From Bacillota bacterium (GTDB lineage Bacteria > Bacillota > SHA-98 > Ch115): 64,000 nt of DNA. A program made the translations under genes and the position numbers. Under the pieces are notes generated by a model. It saw only the letters and a list, made by a program, of their open reading frames with translations, was not told where the DNA came from and searched no databases. Position 1 is the stretch's first letter. Each line of letters starts with the position of its first letter. The DNA lies in the NCBI GenBank assembly GCA_013178415.1, contig JABLXA010000016.1:1-64000 (forward strand), in the 5' to 3' direction. Positions 44,859 through 54,548 of the stretch are shown here, one piece after another.

Positions 44859-45475
44859 GAAGGCAGATTTTCGACGTTTCGATGCCGATCAGGCCCGATA
44901 TGATGGTTTACAAGAATAATGACAGCCTGAGACCTGGCTTTGAGATCACGAGGAATTACGAGGATGGCGTCCGTGAGACAAAGATCCACATGAACGTTCA
45001 TACCGGGACCCACATAGATGCGCCAATGCATATGATCGAGGGAGGCAGCGGGATTGACACATATCCTTTGGGAAATATGATCGCGCCCTGTATTGTATGC
45101 GATTTTACTCACTTGAAGGAAAAGATAACTGCCGATGACCTTCGGGGGCAGCCCATCAAGAGAGGGGAGTTTGTGCTCTTCAAAACTAGAAATTCATATG
45201 AAAATGAATTCATCCCCCACTTTGTGTATTTGGATAAGACGGGAGCAGAATATCTGGCGGAGGTTGGGGTCAATGGGGTTGGACTCGACGCCCTTAGCAT
45301 CGAACGCAGCCAACCAGGACATGCCACGCATATAGCTCTGCTCAGCAGGGGCATTGCCATAATCGAGGGCCTCCGGCTGAAGGACGTAGATCAGGGATCT
45401 TATACCATGGTCGCTTGTCCTCTAAACCTGGTAGGAGTCGAAGCTTCTCCAGCGAGAGTCATTCTCATGGCGTAG
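44855..45475 (+). CDS. Cyclase-family metal-dependent hydrolase (kynurenine formamidase-like)
   Basis: About 206 aa. The zinc-binding signature of the cyclase/KynB family is clear: NVHTGTHIDAPMHMIEGG. Further family blocks are LFKTRNS, GVGLDALSIERS and HIALLSRGIAIIEGL. Members hydrolyse amides, esters or cyclic substrates; the substrate here is unknown. Start codons GTG 44843/44846 or TTG 44855 all overlap the end of zwf, so translation is probably coupled. Confidence 0.85.
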   Translation: MRRQIFDVSMPIRPDMMVYKNNDSLRPGFEITRNYEDGVRETKIHMNVHTGTHIDAPMHMIEGGSGIDTYPLGNMIAPCIVCDFTHLKEKITADDLRGQPIKRGEFVLFKTRNSYENEFIPHFVYLDKTGAEYLAEVGVNGVGLDALSIERSQPGHATHIALLSRGIAIIEGLRLKDVDQGSYTMVACPLNLVGVEASPARVILMA

Positions 45476-45554
45476 GCACTACGGCTCAATTCACTCGTGT
45501 GCACCCTGTGCGCGCGGTTGGCATTCGCTTTGCGGAAAGGAGGGTGAGCTGTTC

Positions 45555-46016
45555 ATGGATGGGCAGGACCTGCTTAATTTTAAAACCTGGGCAGTAGTTG
45601 GCGATGTGCAAAATACTGACAAATGGGCATATAAGATCCTCCAGGCGCTCGCAATGGTTGGCTATAGAGTATATGGGGTCGATCCTCGCGGGAGACAAAA
45701 AGAGGTGTACGAGACTAACCCCCATGATAAGCGAGATGATTCCAAAGCGATGGCCTCTAGCACTCTTTCTGTGGTTGTCACATCTCTCAAAGAACTGCCT
45801 GAGAAGGTGGACGTGATCGACCTTGTAGTAAATCCTCTCCTCGGCTTGAAGGTGCTGGAGGAAGCGGCCGAACTGGAGATAGATAAAGTCCTCATTCAGC
45901 CCGGCGCATCCAGCCCTGAAATCCTGGAATATTGCAAGGCTCATGGCATTCTTGTAGTTGAGAGCTGTGCCCTGGTGGAGCTCAAGAAAGCCGGGCGGCT
46001 TGGATCACCGTCCTAG
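45555..46016 (+). CDS. CoA-binding (Rossmann) domain protein, YccU-like
   Basis: 153 aa. A single CoA_binding_2 domain: TWAVVGDVQNTDKWAYKIL, GYRVYGVDPRG, VDVIDLVVNPLLGLKVLEEA, VLIQPGASSPEILEYCKAHG and ending VVESCALVEL. Many relatives bind CoA; function is unknown. AAAGGAGGGTGA precedes the ATG by about 8 nt. Confidence 0.85.
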   Translation: MDGQDLLNFKTWAVVGDVQNTDKWAYKILQALAMVGYRVYGVDPRGRQKEVYETNPHDKRDDSKAMASSTLSVVVTSLKELPEKVDVIDLVVNPLLGLKVLEEAAELEIDKVLIQPGASSPEILEYCKAHGILVVESCALVELKKAGRLGSPS

Positions 46017-46133
46017 CCATTGGCTAAAACCTGGGCGCCAGCAAGCAGATCAGATGCTCCCATGGGTAGGCCCGACCTTTCAAGCTCGGCGCGGATCCGC
46101 CCATAGGGGATAGCCACTGCTTCGTCAAGTAGA

Positions 46134-46955
46134 TTAAAGCTCCCATTTCTTATGAATCACCGGAACATCTGATAGGAGCTTTTGAGTGTAGGGGTCCCGA
46201 GGATTGGTAATAATGTCCCCGGCATCACCCTGTTCTACGATCTTCCCTTTGTTCATGATGAGAAGAGTATCGCTCGTATAATAAGCAAGCCCTATGTCAT
46301 GGGTTATGAATAGTATGGACATTCCTCTTGTGCGTCTCAGATCCAGCAGAAGGTTCAATATGGACACCCTTGAAGATGCATCTATCATCGAAGTAGGTTC
46401 ATCTGCAACCAGTATCTCCGGATTGATGAGGAGGACCCTGGCAATCATTATTCTTTGCCTTTGGCCGCCGCTCATCTCATGGACGCGTTTCTTGAGGACT
46501 TCATCAGGGTTGAGCCCTACATTTGAAAGCGCCTGGCGGATTCTTTCTTCCTTATCTGCAGCGCTGAGATTATTGGGCACGAGACGAAAAGCGTTATTGA
46601 GTACTCGCTTTACTCCATAGAAGTTGTTGAAGGAGGCAAAGGGGTCCTGAAATATGGCCTGGACATGCCGCCAGTATTCTATGGCCTCGGAGTTCCTTCT
46701 TATAGACGAATATATATCGGCGCCCCTGAAAAGGATGGAGCCTGATGTGGGCCTGCTTAGGCGAAGGATGAGCCTTGCGACTGTCGTCTTCCCGCTCCCG
46801 CTTTCCCCCAAAAGCGAGATGACTTCTCCCTTTCTTATTGAGAAGGAAACATTATCTACCGCTACTACGCGGGAACTACCGTATCCAAAGACTTTGGTAA
46901 GGTTTCTGACCTCCAAAACCTTTTCCTGAGCTTGCTCCAATTTCTGTGCCAGCAT
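46134..46955 (-). CDS. Oligopeptide/dipeptide ABC transporter ATPase (OppF/DppF-like)
   Basis: 273 aa. Walker A LLGESGSGKTTVARLIL, signature MSGGQRQRIMIARVL (Met for Leu), Walker B EILVADEPTSMIDAS and H-loop LFITHDIGLAYY. The C-terminal oligopeptide extension is minimal. It is the last gene of the transporter operon, separated from the preceding ATPase gene by about 140 nt. Confidence 0.92.
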   Translation of the reverse strand: MLAQKLEQAQEKVLEVRNLTKVFGYGSSRVVAVDNVSFSIRKGEVISLLGESGSGKTTVARLILRLSRPTSGSILFRGADIYSSIRRNSEAIEYWRHVQAIFQDPFASFNNFYGVKRVLNNAFRLVPNNLSAADKEERIRQALSNVGLNPDEVLKKRVHEMSGGQRQRIMIARVLLINPEILVADEPTSMIDASSRVSILNLLLDLRRTRGMSILFITHDIGLAYYTSDTLLIMNKGKIVEQGDAGDIITNPRDPYTQKLLSDVPVIHKKWEL

Positions 46956-47095
46956 GGTGTTCCCTCCTCCATATGAAAATAGACTCAGCTATCATGGGCA
47001 TCTTAGTTCGTCAGATGGCGATGGCCTGGCAACATAGGCGTCTCTGACGTAAACTTGCGATGCTGCGGACAGATAGCGGCTCAAGACGACCTTTA

Positions 47096-48076
47096 CTATG
47101 AGGCCTGCTCCACCATCCAACACCATACCTGACTCTTCTCGATGGCTCTACCTTCAGGCTCCTCCTTCTCGCATATGTCCATCTTGTAAGGGCATCTTGG
47201 GTGAAATCTGCATCCTGATGGGGGATTCTTCAGATCCGGAGGGATCCCGCTGATCCCTTCTATCTTGCTCTGCTTAATCTCAGGCTCTGGAACGAGGATA
47301 GAAGACATCAGCGCCTTTGTGTAAGGATGGAGGGATCTGAATATCACATCCTCCATGGGACCTATCTCCACTATCTTCCCCGCATACATGATGGCAATTC
47401 TGTCAGCAAAATGCCTCAGAAGGGGAAGCTCGTGAGTTATAAAGATTATACTTTTTATAATGTTATTCCTTAAAAGGTCCACCATGAGCCTTATAACAGT
47501 CTTTTGAGAGGAGACGTCCAGCGCTGATGTGGGTTCATCTGCAATAAGTACACTCGGGTTAAGCAGAGTGGAAATCACGATGATGACCCTTTGTTTCATT
47601 CCGCCGCTGAGCTGATGAGGATAGAGATTGAGCACCCTTTCTGGCAAAGAAAGCGCCCTGACTCTCTCCCTAGCCCGTTCCAAGGCCTCGTCCCTTTTGA
47701 GCTCGGGGAAGTGTTCCTGCATGACATCGGCGATGAGGCTCCCGATCTTGATTGTCGGGTTGAGAGCATTCATGGCGCCCTGGGGCACCACAGAAATATA
47801 CCTTCCCCTCACATCTCGCCGCAAAGTCTCTTTGTCCATGAGGAGAGCGTTTTGTCCATCAATCCTGATCTCGCCCTCTATGAGGTAGAGCGGCGGGTTT
47901 ATGGTAAAGGAGAGCACAGAAGACAGGGTAGACTTCCCGCATCCAGACTCCCCAGCTATGCCCAGGACCTCCCCTTCGCTGAGGGTGAGCGAGACCCCGT
48001 CCACCGCTTTGATCTCTTCCCCTTTTACTGTCTTGAAGTAGGCTCTTACATCTCTTGCGACTAGAAGTTCTTTCAT
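47096..48076 (-). CDS. Oligopeptide/dipeptide ABC transporter ATPase (OppD/DppD-like)
   Basis: 326 aa. Walker A IAGESGCGKSTLSSVL, signature LSGGMKQRVIIVISTL, Walker B VLIADEPTSALDVSS and H-loop FITHELPLLRHF. The C-terminal extension has the oligo_HPY Cys-rich part (GCRFHPRCPYKMDICEKEEP), which may bind an iron-sulfur cluster in relatives. It starts 7 nt after the permease stop. Confidence 0.93.
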   Translation of the reverse strand: MKELLVARDVRAYFKTVKGEEIKAVDGVSLTLSEGEVLGIAGESGCGKSTLSSVLSFTINPPLYLIEGEIRIDGQNALLMDKETLRRDVRGRYISVVPQGAMNALNPTIKIGSLIADVMQEHFPELKRDEALERARERVRALSLPERVLNLYPHQLSGGMKQRVIIVISTLLNPSVLIADEPTSALDVSSQKTVIRLMVDLLRNNIIKSIIFITHELPLLRHFADRIAIMYAGKIVEIGPMEDVIFRSLHPYTKALMSSILVPEPEIKQSKIEGISGIPPDLKNPPSGCRFHPRCPYKMDICEKEEPEGRAIEKSQVWCWMVEQAS

Positions 48077-48083
48077 GGCAGAT

Positions 48084-48923
48084 TTAGCCCCTTCTTAATC
48101 TTGGATTGAATACCTCATCCATTCCGGAATTCATGCACATAAGAGAGAAGGAGGTGATGGCCAGAAAGAAGACAGGAGGAACGAATGCCCACCACGCCCC
48201 TACTCTTACCGCTTCCCATAACAACGACCAGTGAAGCATGACCCCGAGAGAGACTGTCTGGTAAGGCCCAAGACCCAGCATGCTGAGGGTGGCCTCGTTC
48301 AGGATCCCGCCGGAGAACTGCAGGATGAAGGCCATCGAGATGTATGAGAACATGTAGGGGAGGACCTCCCACAGGATCATCTCCAGGGTTCCAAACCCTG
48401 ATATTCTGGCGATATCGATGTGTTCACGAGTCCTGAGACTAGATGTCTGGGCTCTTACTGCCCTAGCTGTCCATGGCCAGCTGGTAATGCCTATGATCAG
48501 TCCCATCACGGCTGCTGATCTGGTTTTTATGGCTATGGAAAGAAGAATCAGGACCACGATCGCCGGGATAGTGATGAGGACATTGGTGATGCCCATGAGA
48601 ATCTCCTCTATGACCCCACCCTTGAATCCGGCTATAGTACCTATCACCACTCCGATGGTAGTGGCGACGATACCGGCTATCAGCCCTATCATGAGGGATG
48701 TGCGTGTGCCATACATGAGTTGCGTGAACACATCGCGACCGAGGTTATCTGTCCCCAGGATGAATTTATCGGAAGGTGCACTAAACAATCCGCCCACCAT
48801 CATGAAGGGATCATTGGAGCTGACCGCTGGACCTATGATAGCAAAGAACACCACCGAAAGGAAAATAGTCATTCCGGCAATGAAGCGCCTCGACTTGAAT
48901 GCTAAGAGCAATATTTCTCGCAT
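48084..48923 (-). CDS. Oligopeptide/dipeptide ABC transporter permease (OppC/DppC-like)
   Basis: About 279 aa. N-terminal OppC domain and a BPD_transp_1 region with GTDNLGRDVFTQLMYGTRTS and the EAA-type loop REHIDIARISGFGTLEMILW. ATG 48923 directly follows the upstream permease stop with AAAGG in place; a longer frame to 48965 overlaps that gene and is unlikely. Confidence 0.93.
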   Translation of the reverse strand: MREILLLAFKSRRFIAGMTIFLSVVFFAIIGPAVSSNDPFMMVGGLFSAPSDKFILGTDNLGRDVFTQLMYGTRTSLMIGLIAGIVATTIGVVIGTIAGFKGGVIEEILMGITNVLITIPAIVVLILLSIAIKTRSAAVMGLIIGITSWPWTARAVRAQTSSLRTREHIDIARISGFGTLEMILWEVLPYMFSYISMAFILQFSGGILNEATLSMLGLGPYQTVSLGVMLHWSLLWEAVRVGAWWAFVPPVFFLAITSFSLMCMNSGMDEVFNPRLRRG

Positions 48924-48924
48924 C

Positions 48925-49941
48925 TTACCTTTCTCCCAATTGCGCTGCCCTGATCCTTGGATCAATGAATCCGTAAGCTATGTCAACCAGGAAATTTGCG
49001 AGCAGGACAGCAGTTGTGATTATAAGAGTACATCCTTGAATAAGTGGATAATCGCTTTGCCGTATGGCAGTGAATAGGAGACTCCCGACGCCAGGGTAGG
49101 AGAAGACGGACTCTGTAACTAGCGCACCGCCCATCATGGTGCCAAATGAGATGGCCAGCCCTGTAATCTGAGGCAACATGGCGTTTCTGAATACATACCT
49201 GATTATCTTAGCATCTCTCATCCCAAGTGCCCTGGCATAGTTCACATAATCTGTCGTAAGCTCATATATAGACATCTCGCGCATTCCTATTGCTTGGCCA
49301 CCAAGCGCCACTACGATCATCGAGAGAAATGGAAGCGCGTAATGATGGAGGGCGTCTAGGATAAAATGCCATGAGAGCGAAGGGAGCAAACCGAAGCTAT
49401 ATCCGCCTCCTACCGGGAACAGCGTGAACTTGACCGCCAGTAGATAGAGGAGCACTATAGCAAGGCAGTAATAAGGGATGGTTGAGAAAACTAGTGAGAG
49501 CGTAAACGCTACACTATCGAACCGCCCGCCCTTATATGCGCTGTATGCTCCTAGGAGGTTCCCCAGTATCCAACCTGTCAAGATGGCAGGCACCTGAAGC
49601 ATGATGGTCCATGGCAGGGCCCGTCTTATAAGATCAATTACTTTCCCGGGGTAGAGCATAAAAGAGGTACCTAAATTACCGCGAAGAACATTCGCGAGAT
49701 AATCGAGATACTGGCGATGCAGTGGCTTATCGAGGCCAAATTCCTTCAGATAGGTTTTATAAAGCTTCTCGAGGGCCTCGCTCTGTACGCCTCCCACTGC
49801 CAACTGGTTTACGATGACTGCAACCGGATTTCCGGGAATCAGCCTTGGGAGAAGGAAATTGAGGCTGATCGCAACGTAGAAGGCTATCAGGTACCATACG
49901 AGTTTCTGCAGGATATATCGCATGAATCTGTTGCTGTGCAT
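48925..49941 (-). CDS. Oligopeptide/dipeptide ABC transporter permease (OppB/DppB-like)
   Basis: 338 aa with six TM helices. Typical start YILQKLVWYLIAFYVAISLN with FLLPRLIPGNPV, the GLDKPLHRQYLDYLANVLRG segment, and EAA loop DYVNYARALGMRDAKIIRYV. It pairs with the OppC-like permease. An alternative start at 49923 removes six residues. Confidence 0.93.
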   Translation of the reverse strand: MHSNRFMRYILQKLVWYLIAFYVAISLNFLLPRLIPGNPVAVIVNQLAVGGVQSEALEKLYKTYLKEFGLDKPLHRQYLDYLANVLRGNLGTSFMLYPGKVIDLIRRALPWTIMLQVPAILTGWILGNLLGAYSAYKGGRFDSVAFTLSLVFSTIPYYCLAIVLLYLLAVKFTLFPVGGGYSFGLLPSLSWHFILDALHHYALPFLSMIVVALGGQAIGMREMSIYELTTDYVNYARALGMRDAKIIRYVFRNAMLPQITGLAISFGTMMGGALVTESVFSYPGVGSLLFTAIRQSDYPLIQGCTLIITTAVLLANFLVDIAYGFIDPRIRAAQLGER

Positions 49942-49964
49942 ATACCTATTACACCCTCTCGGGG

Positions 49965-50005
49965 GAGAAGAGAGGCCGGCTGCAGGAATTCATGCCTCTC
50001 CTCTC
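49965..50005 (-). repeat. Intercistronic hairpin between binding protein and permease genes
   Basis: GAGAAGAGAGGC (49965-49976) pairs with GCCTCTCCTCTC (49994-50005), one mismatch. No T-tract on the minus strand. Such hairpins commonly stabilise the binding-protein mRNA relative to downstream permease genes. Confidence 0.55.
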
Positions 50006-50074
50006 GCCTATCTCCAGGTTTGAGCGTGACTCTGTCGCGCAGTACGATCCGGCCTACTGTTTTGCTTGATTTGC

Positions 50075-51805
50075 CTATTTCTTCGGTTTGATGATATAGA
50101 GTATCTTCACGCCCGCGAAGTTATGCTGAGGTGGCGCTGTCGGATTGTCATCGGTCGGGAAGCCAGTCCAATATGTTTCGTTGAATTCATAGAATTCCCA
50201 TGGCCTGTATTCCAGCGGGATGATGGGGATATCCTTCATAAAGATCTGGTTGAGTTCCCGGTAGATCTCAGTCAGTTCCTTTTCGTCTGAAGTAGCTGCT
50301 GCTTTGTCTAGTAGTTCTCCTACCTTGGGGTTCGAATATCTATTATAGTTCCAGTATGCGACTTGGCCTACAGGCGGGACTCCCCTGATGTCCATTACAT
50401 CTCTGAATCTCACCCAGGGATGCGCAGGGCTGTAGCCGCCGGCAGGGGTGTTCATCAATAGATCGAAATTCCCGGTGTTGCGATGATCGGTCCATACTGG
50501 GGCATCTGGATACTGGGTTCTGATCTCGATACCAACCTTCCTGGCGCTGGCGGCCACCACCTCGAGGCTGGTCATCCAGTCGGTCCAGCCATATGGGCAC
50601 TCCGCAATGAATGGCCCGAGCCGCGTGCCATCAGGAAGCACATATATGCCATCAGGCCCTTTCTTTGCCTTGAGTTCCTTTTCAAGAATCTCGACAGCCT
50701 TCTGAGGATTGTATTCCCAGCCATACTTCTTCACATCATCGGCATTGAAATACTTCTTCTCAGGAACGCCTACAGGAATAAGCAGGCTGGATTGCGCTGG
50801 CGGAGAATATCGGGACATTGCGGTCTCCGCGATCTTTTCATAATCTATAGCATACGCAAGGGCGCGGCGTACCTGTGGCAGATCTAGTGGATGTTTGTGA
50901 ATGTTGATGAAGAGCGAAGGGATAGACGCTGGTATATGGTATGGGCTCTTCTTATACCAGGTCCCAACTGGCAGCTTCTTATTCTCCCACATCTTCCATA
51001 TCTCCGGGCAGAACTGCTGTGAAAGGTCTACTTCCGCTCTCTCCAGAGCCAGGTTGCCTGCGTCATTGCTCTTAAAGATGGGATGGACTATATATTTGGG
51101 TGCAGGCTTGCCGAAATACGGGATACCCCAATAGTTGTCATCTCTTTCAACTACTATCTGTTCAGGAGAATAGCTCAGGAGCTTGTATGGCCCGGAACCT
51201 ACGGGCTCAAAGTTTGGATCGTCTTTCAGTTTGCCCGCTGCCTCGATCTTTGACCAAATATGCTGGGGCACGATACGTATAGTGCCGAGATAATTTTCCA
51301 CCAGACCACGATGAGGCTTAGCAGGATTGAGGCTGATACGTATGGTCCGGTCGTCAACAGCCTTCACCGAGCTTACGTAATCCCAAAATGGACTATAACT
51401 AAGGGCGTTTTTTTTCCCGAGTTCCATGGTATATACAACATCTTTTGAGGTGAGTGGTTTCCCATCCTGCCAGCGCGTCCCCTTATGAAGGGTTACCGTG
51501 AGGTTGAGCTTGTCTAGCCACTTGTAACTCTCCGCGAGTATAGGGTCGAGCTTTCCTGTAACAAGGTTGAAAGCGAAGAGCGTCTCATATATGTACTCTT
51601 CGTTCGGAACAGGCCAGGCTATCGTCCCCGCAAAGGGATTGAAGCTCGTAGGGGGGCCCCATTGCAGGCCGGCCTTATAAAGGGTTTGTTCTCTGGGTAG
51701 CCTAGCAGGCGCCTGGGCCCACGATATTGATGAACAAGCGAGGAGAAATGTGAGAACACCAATCAGGACGACATGGATCCGCGAAATCCTGGTCCTATTT
51801 GACAT
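50075..51805 (-). CDS. Extracellular peptide-binding protein of ABC transporter (SBP_bac_5)
   Basis: 576 aa. A signal sequence contains LLAC (possible lipobox) and also AQA (possible type I site). The family 5 fold shows LQWGPPTSFNPF, SYKWLDKLNLTVTLHKGTRW, DGKPLTSKDVVYTMELG and VRRALAYAIDYEKIAE. It captures peptides or nickel-like ligands for the permeases encoded downstream; the substrate cannot be told. First gene of the operon. Confidence 0.92.
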   Translation of the reverse strand: MSNRTRISRIHVVLIGVLTFLLACSSISWAQAPARLPREQTLYKAGLQWGPPTSFNPFAGTIAWPVPNEEYIYETLFAFNLVTGKLDPILAESYKWLDKLNLTVTLHKGTRWQDGKPLTSKDVVYTMELGKKNALSYSPFWDYVSSVKAVDDRTIRISLNPAKPHRGLVENYLGTIRIVPQHIWSKIEAAGKLKDDPNFEPVGSGPYKLLSYSPEQIVVERDDNYWGIPYFGKPAPKYIVHPIFKSNDAGNLALERAEVDLSQQFCPEIWKMWENKKLPVGTWYKKSPYHIPASIPSLFINIHKHPLDLPQVRRALAYAIDYEKIAETAMSRYSPPAQSSLLIPVGVPEKKYFNADDVKKYGWEYNPQKAVEILEKELKAKKGPDGIYVLPDGTRLGPFIAECPYGWTDWMTSLEVVAASARKVGIEIRTQYPDAPVWTDHRNTGNFDLLMNTPAGGYSPAHPWVRFRDVMDIRGVPPVGQVAYWNYNRYSNPKVGELLDKAAATSDEKELTEIYRELNQIFMKDIPIIPLEYRPWEFYEFNETYWTGFPTDDNPTAPPQHNFAGVKILYIIKPKK

Positions 51806-52163
51806 ATGGAGATCTCACCATGCCTTTCTTATCGAATTATTTGACCTCGAAATAAAGAAAGTATGTCTCCGCTTCTTCCTCGGCCACCAAATATATGCAC
51901 TCGACATTTAGTTAGATCGCCTGGCTGATAGAGTCGTTACACCTCCTTTCTCGGTAATCCAATTGTAACGATCGTCTGATGGGCCGGATTTCCGGCCTGA
52001 TTACTCCTCCTTTAGAATGCAATGACGTATTATTATTTCTATAACTGTTGGAAAATTCCTTCTTGCGATTTTTCGGCAAATTATGTGCCACCGCTGCAAG
52101 ATCTCGCAGGTATGCAAGCGTGGACTCTATGCCCTACCGCATGTGTATTTTTATTTTACTATT
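51806..52163 (-). promoter_or_regulatory. Leader region of the peptide transporter operon
   Basis: On the minus strand two SD-like AAAGGAGG tracts occur (near 52013-52004 and 51957-51950). Neither serves a real ORF; the second is followed by GTG-TAA, a start-stop pair. Between them is a perfect hairpin GGCCGG-AAAT-CCGGCC (51997-51982). Only AT-rich -10-like sequence (TTATAG, TAATAAT near 52025-52045) marks a promoter. The arrangement could be a translational or anti-SD regulated leader. Confidence 0.4.
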
Positions 52164-53099
52164 CTACATGGACCCAAGAATCCGCCGAATCTGCCAATAG
52201 TCTTCACGGTCAATGCTCTTCCCCATGGCGTTAGAGGCTTCCTCAATTTGGCTTGGATGCTTGATCCCGACGATAGCCACATGTACCCCGGGATGCATAA
52301 GTGTGGCGGCAAGCACGAGTTGGGTGATGGTCATATTGTACTTTTCGGCGATGGAGCCGAGGCTTGCCACACGAGATGCAAGCTGACGGAAGCGCTCACC
52401 CTGGAAATCTGGATGCGTAGCGCGAAGATCATTGAACGTCTCTGTTCCTTTGTACTTGCCAGTCAGCAGCCCGCGGTGTAGAGAGCTATATACAAGTACT
52501 CCAATCGATTCCGACTGGCAATACGGTAGAAGATCTGCCTCAATATGGGTATTCAATAGATCATAATCTGGCTGCGCAGTCGCATAATCGCCGTATCTCC
52601 GCGCCAGGCGCAGCTGTTCAACAGTGAAATTACTCACGCCATAAGCACGTATCTTACCCTGGCTCTTCAATCTTTCCAGTGCATCTGTAGTCTCTTCTAT
52701 TGGTGTAATAGGATCGAAGGCATGGCACTGATAAAGATCTATGTAATCCATCTGCAGGCGCCGGAGGCTTGCCTCGCATTCTTTGAGAATATAGTCACGG
52801 GATAGATCTGGATGCCTGTGCCCGTCAGGGTAGAAATGGTGATAAACTTTAGTAGCTACTACCACCTGGTCGCGGGGTAGGGTCTTGAGGGCTTTTCCGA
52901 GAACCGTTTCAGCGAGGCCGTCTCCGTAAGCATCGGCCGTATCGTAGAAATTGACTCCCACGTCGAAAGCCCGATGCATGGCGGCTATGATTTCATCTTC
53001 TGATTGTGTTCCCCAAAATTTAGGTGACAACTGCCATGTGCCAAAGCATACGGGACTGACGGAAAGCCCACTCCGTCCAAGGGTTACTCTTAATGACAT
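52164..53099 (-). CDS. Aldo/keto reductase
   Basis: About 311 aa. TIM-barrel NADPH oxidoreductase with the catalytic tetrad visible: Asp and Tyr in FYDTADAYGDG, Lys in VVATKVYHH, His in LYQCHAFDP. GVSNFTVEQL and the C-terminal VGIKHPSQIEE are family features. ATG 53099 has GGAGGGAG upstream; the frame runs to 53171 but without SD. The substrate is unknown. Confidence 0.92.
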   Translation of the reverse strand: MSLRVTLGRSGLSVSPVCFGTWQLSPKFWGTQSEDEIIAAMHRAFDVGVNFYDTADAYGDGLAETVLGKALKTLPRDQVVVATKVYHHFYPDGHRHPDLSRDYILKECEASLRRLQMDYIDLYQCHAFDPITPIEETTDALERLKSQGKIRAYGVSNFTVEQLRLARRYGDYATAQPDYDLLNTHIEADLLPYCQSESIGVLVYSSLHRGLLTGKYKGTETFNDLRATHPDFQGERFRQLASRVASLGSIAEKYNMTITQLVLAATLMHPGVHVAIVGIKHPSQIEEASNAMGKSIDREDYWQIRRILGSM

Positions 53100-53259
53100 T
53101 CTATCTTCGCTCCCTCCATGATGATGTTGCTGAAAGACCCACCAAGGTCTCGCAGCCGCTTCGCGGCTCATTCAATCGTAGATAGAATTCTGCTTTCCAC
53201 CCACGATTTCCTTTATAGCCGTGATCATAGATAGGCATAGAGAACGAAGAAGGCCGGAA

Positions 53260-53541
53260 GGAATATGGTCGCTGGCCCTTGGGAATCGCCTTTCTCCTGC
53301 TGGCATACCTGGTTTCTGGTATTGCGGAACCTTTAGTCTCCGGGTACCTGCATCATCGAACTGCCTCGGAATGCCGTGCTACAGTGGAGTCATTCCAATC
53401 GCTGGCTTTACGGGCAGTCGCAGCATTGGTGGGCCTGGGGTTCAGCCGGGTAGCGGCGGATTTCTCCGTTTTCGGGGGCTATCTCTTCCTGGGAGTCTTG
53501 GTGATGGGGTATGTTGTCTTCTGTATCACGCAGCGGGGCTG
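53260..53541 (+). pseudogene. MFS transporter C-terminal remnant
   Basis: Reads GIAFLLLAYLVSGIAEPLVS, then YLHHRTASECRATVESFQSL (typical MFS loop before TM11), then GGYLFLGVLVMGYVVFCI. Only the last ~90 residues of a 400-aa transporter are present, without a proper start. Gene decay. Confidence 0.7.
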
Positions 53542-53890
53542 ATTATGCTGGCTGCGATACCTACAAGAAGGCGGCCGCCGGAGATTTGAGCGGGCCTAGT
53601 GAAGCCCGCGACAAATCATCGGTGTTGTTGGCTTCCTCTGAACTATCCGGAAGGGAGAGACTGCGGGAGGCGAGGATCCCCGCCTTTTCGACATCGATAA
53701 GAAAGTCTAACCCTGCCCTCCCCGATGTGGATTGACTCCACCCCGGGAAACCGGCTGGTCGAGGACGACTATGCGGGTCAAATGGCATTTGTCGCGAAAC
53801 CGGATTGGGCCTGTCATGAACGATTTGGAGGATGTATCTGGTCCGACTTTGAGCGGTTTACCTGTATTACCTTTATCGGCCTCGCCTTGC
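53542..53890. other. Non-coding decayed stretch
   Basis: About 350 bp with no supported ORF. A short inverted repeat GCGGGC...GCCCGC near 53589-53609 is the only structure seen. Confidence 0.4.
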
Positions 53891-54448
53891 TCAATTCCGC
53901 GCTGAACTGCAAGACCATTCATCTCTAGAAATGGCGAAGGTATAGCCAGTGAACTCAATAGGCTTCCCATCTTGCGTGTTTCTAAAGGAACCTGTGCTTT
54001 CGGCAATCTTCATGAGACCCAGCCGCTCGAGTAGCCGGCATGACGGACGGTTGGCGGCCGCGGTACCAGCGACGACCCTGTCTGCCCGCAATTCGCCGAA
54101 CGCATATCCAAGGGCAGCACGGCATGCCTCTATCGCGTAGCCTTTGCCGTGGTAGTCGAAGTTGAAGCAATATCCAAGATTGAACTCTCGACAGTTTTTC
54201 TTTTGCTCTTGGTTTAGCGACACAAATCCGATGAACTGTCCTGTGTCTTTCAGGCAGACCGCAAGGTAGCTGTCTTCGCTGGCGAACCATTCAGCAACTT
54301 TCTTGATTTCTTCCGGAGATGTCGGCCACTGGTGATCATAGACTGCGTACTCTGATGATTCATATTGGACGATCATCTCGTGCAGAGCTTCCCAGTCGCT
54401 TTTCTTGAAGTTCCTTATGGAAAGCCTCTCCGTTTCCATCGTTGTCAT
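53891..54448 (-). CDS. GNAT family N-acetyltransferase (RimJ/RimL-like)
   Basis: 185 aa. TERLSIRNFKKSDWEALHEM start, acetyl-CoA-binding segment FDYHGKGYAIEACRAALGYA (R/QxxGxG/A-like GKGYA), then TAAANRPSCRLLERLGLMK and the closing EFTGYTFAI. It acetylates an amino group of an unknown substrate. One of the intact genes in the degraded region. A frame-neutral GC-rich start with no strong SD. Confidence 0.85.
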   Translation of the reverse strand: MTTMETERLSIRNFKKSDWEALHEMIVQYESSEYAVYDHQWPTSPEEIKKVAEWFASEDSYLAVCLKDTGQFIGFVSLNQEQKKNCREFNLGYCFNFDYHGKGYAIEACRAALGYAFGELRADRVVAGTAAANRPSCRLLERLGLMKIAESTGSFRNTQDGKPIEFTGYTFAISRDEWSCSSARN

Positions 54449-54548
54449 CCTGATGCCCCCAATCTATGGTGATGTTCATCCAGCTCCACCCGGTCATGTT
54501 TAAATCTCGCGTGGCGAGGCGCATACCTCTGTCCCAATCGAGTGCCTA

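Noticed and set aside
53221-53589. 122-aa ORF overlapping the MFS remnant in another frame
   Set aside because: The MFS-like frame (53260-53541) has recognisable motifs; this one does not.
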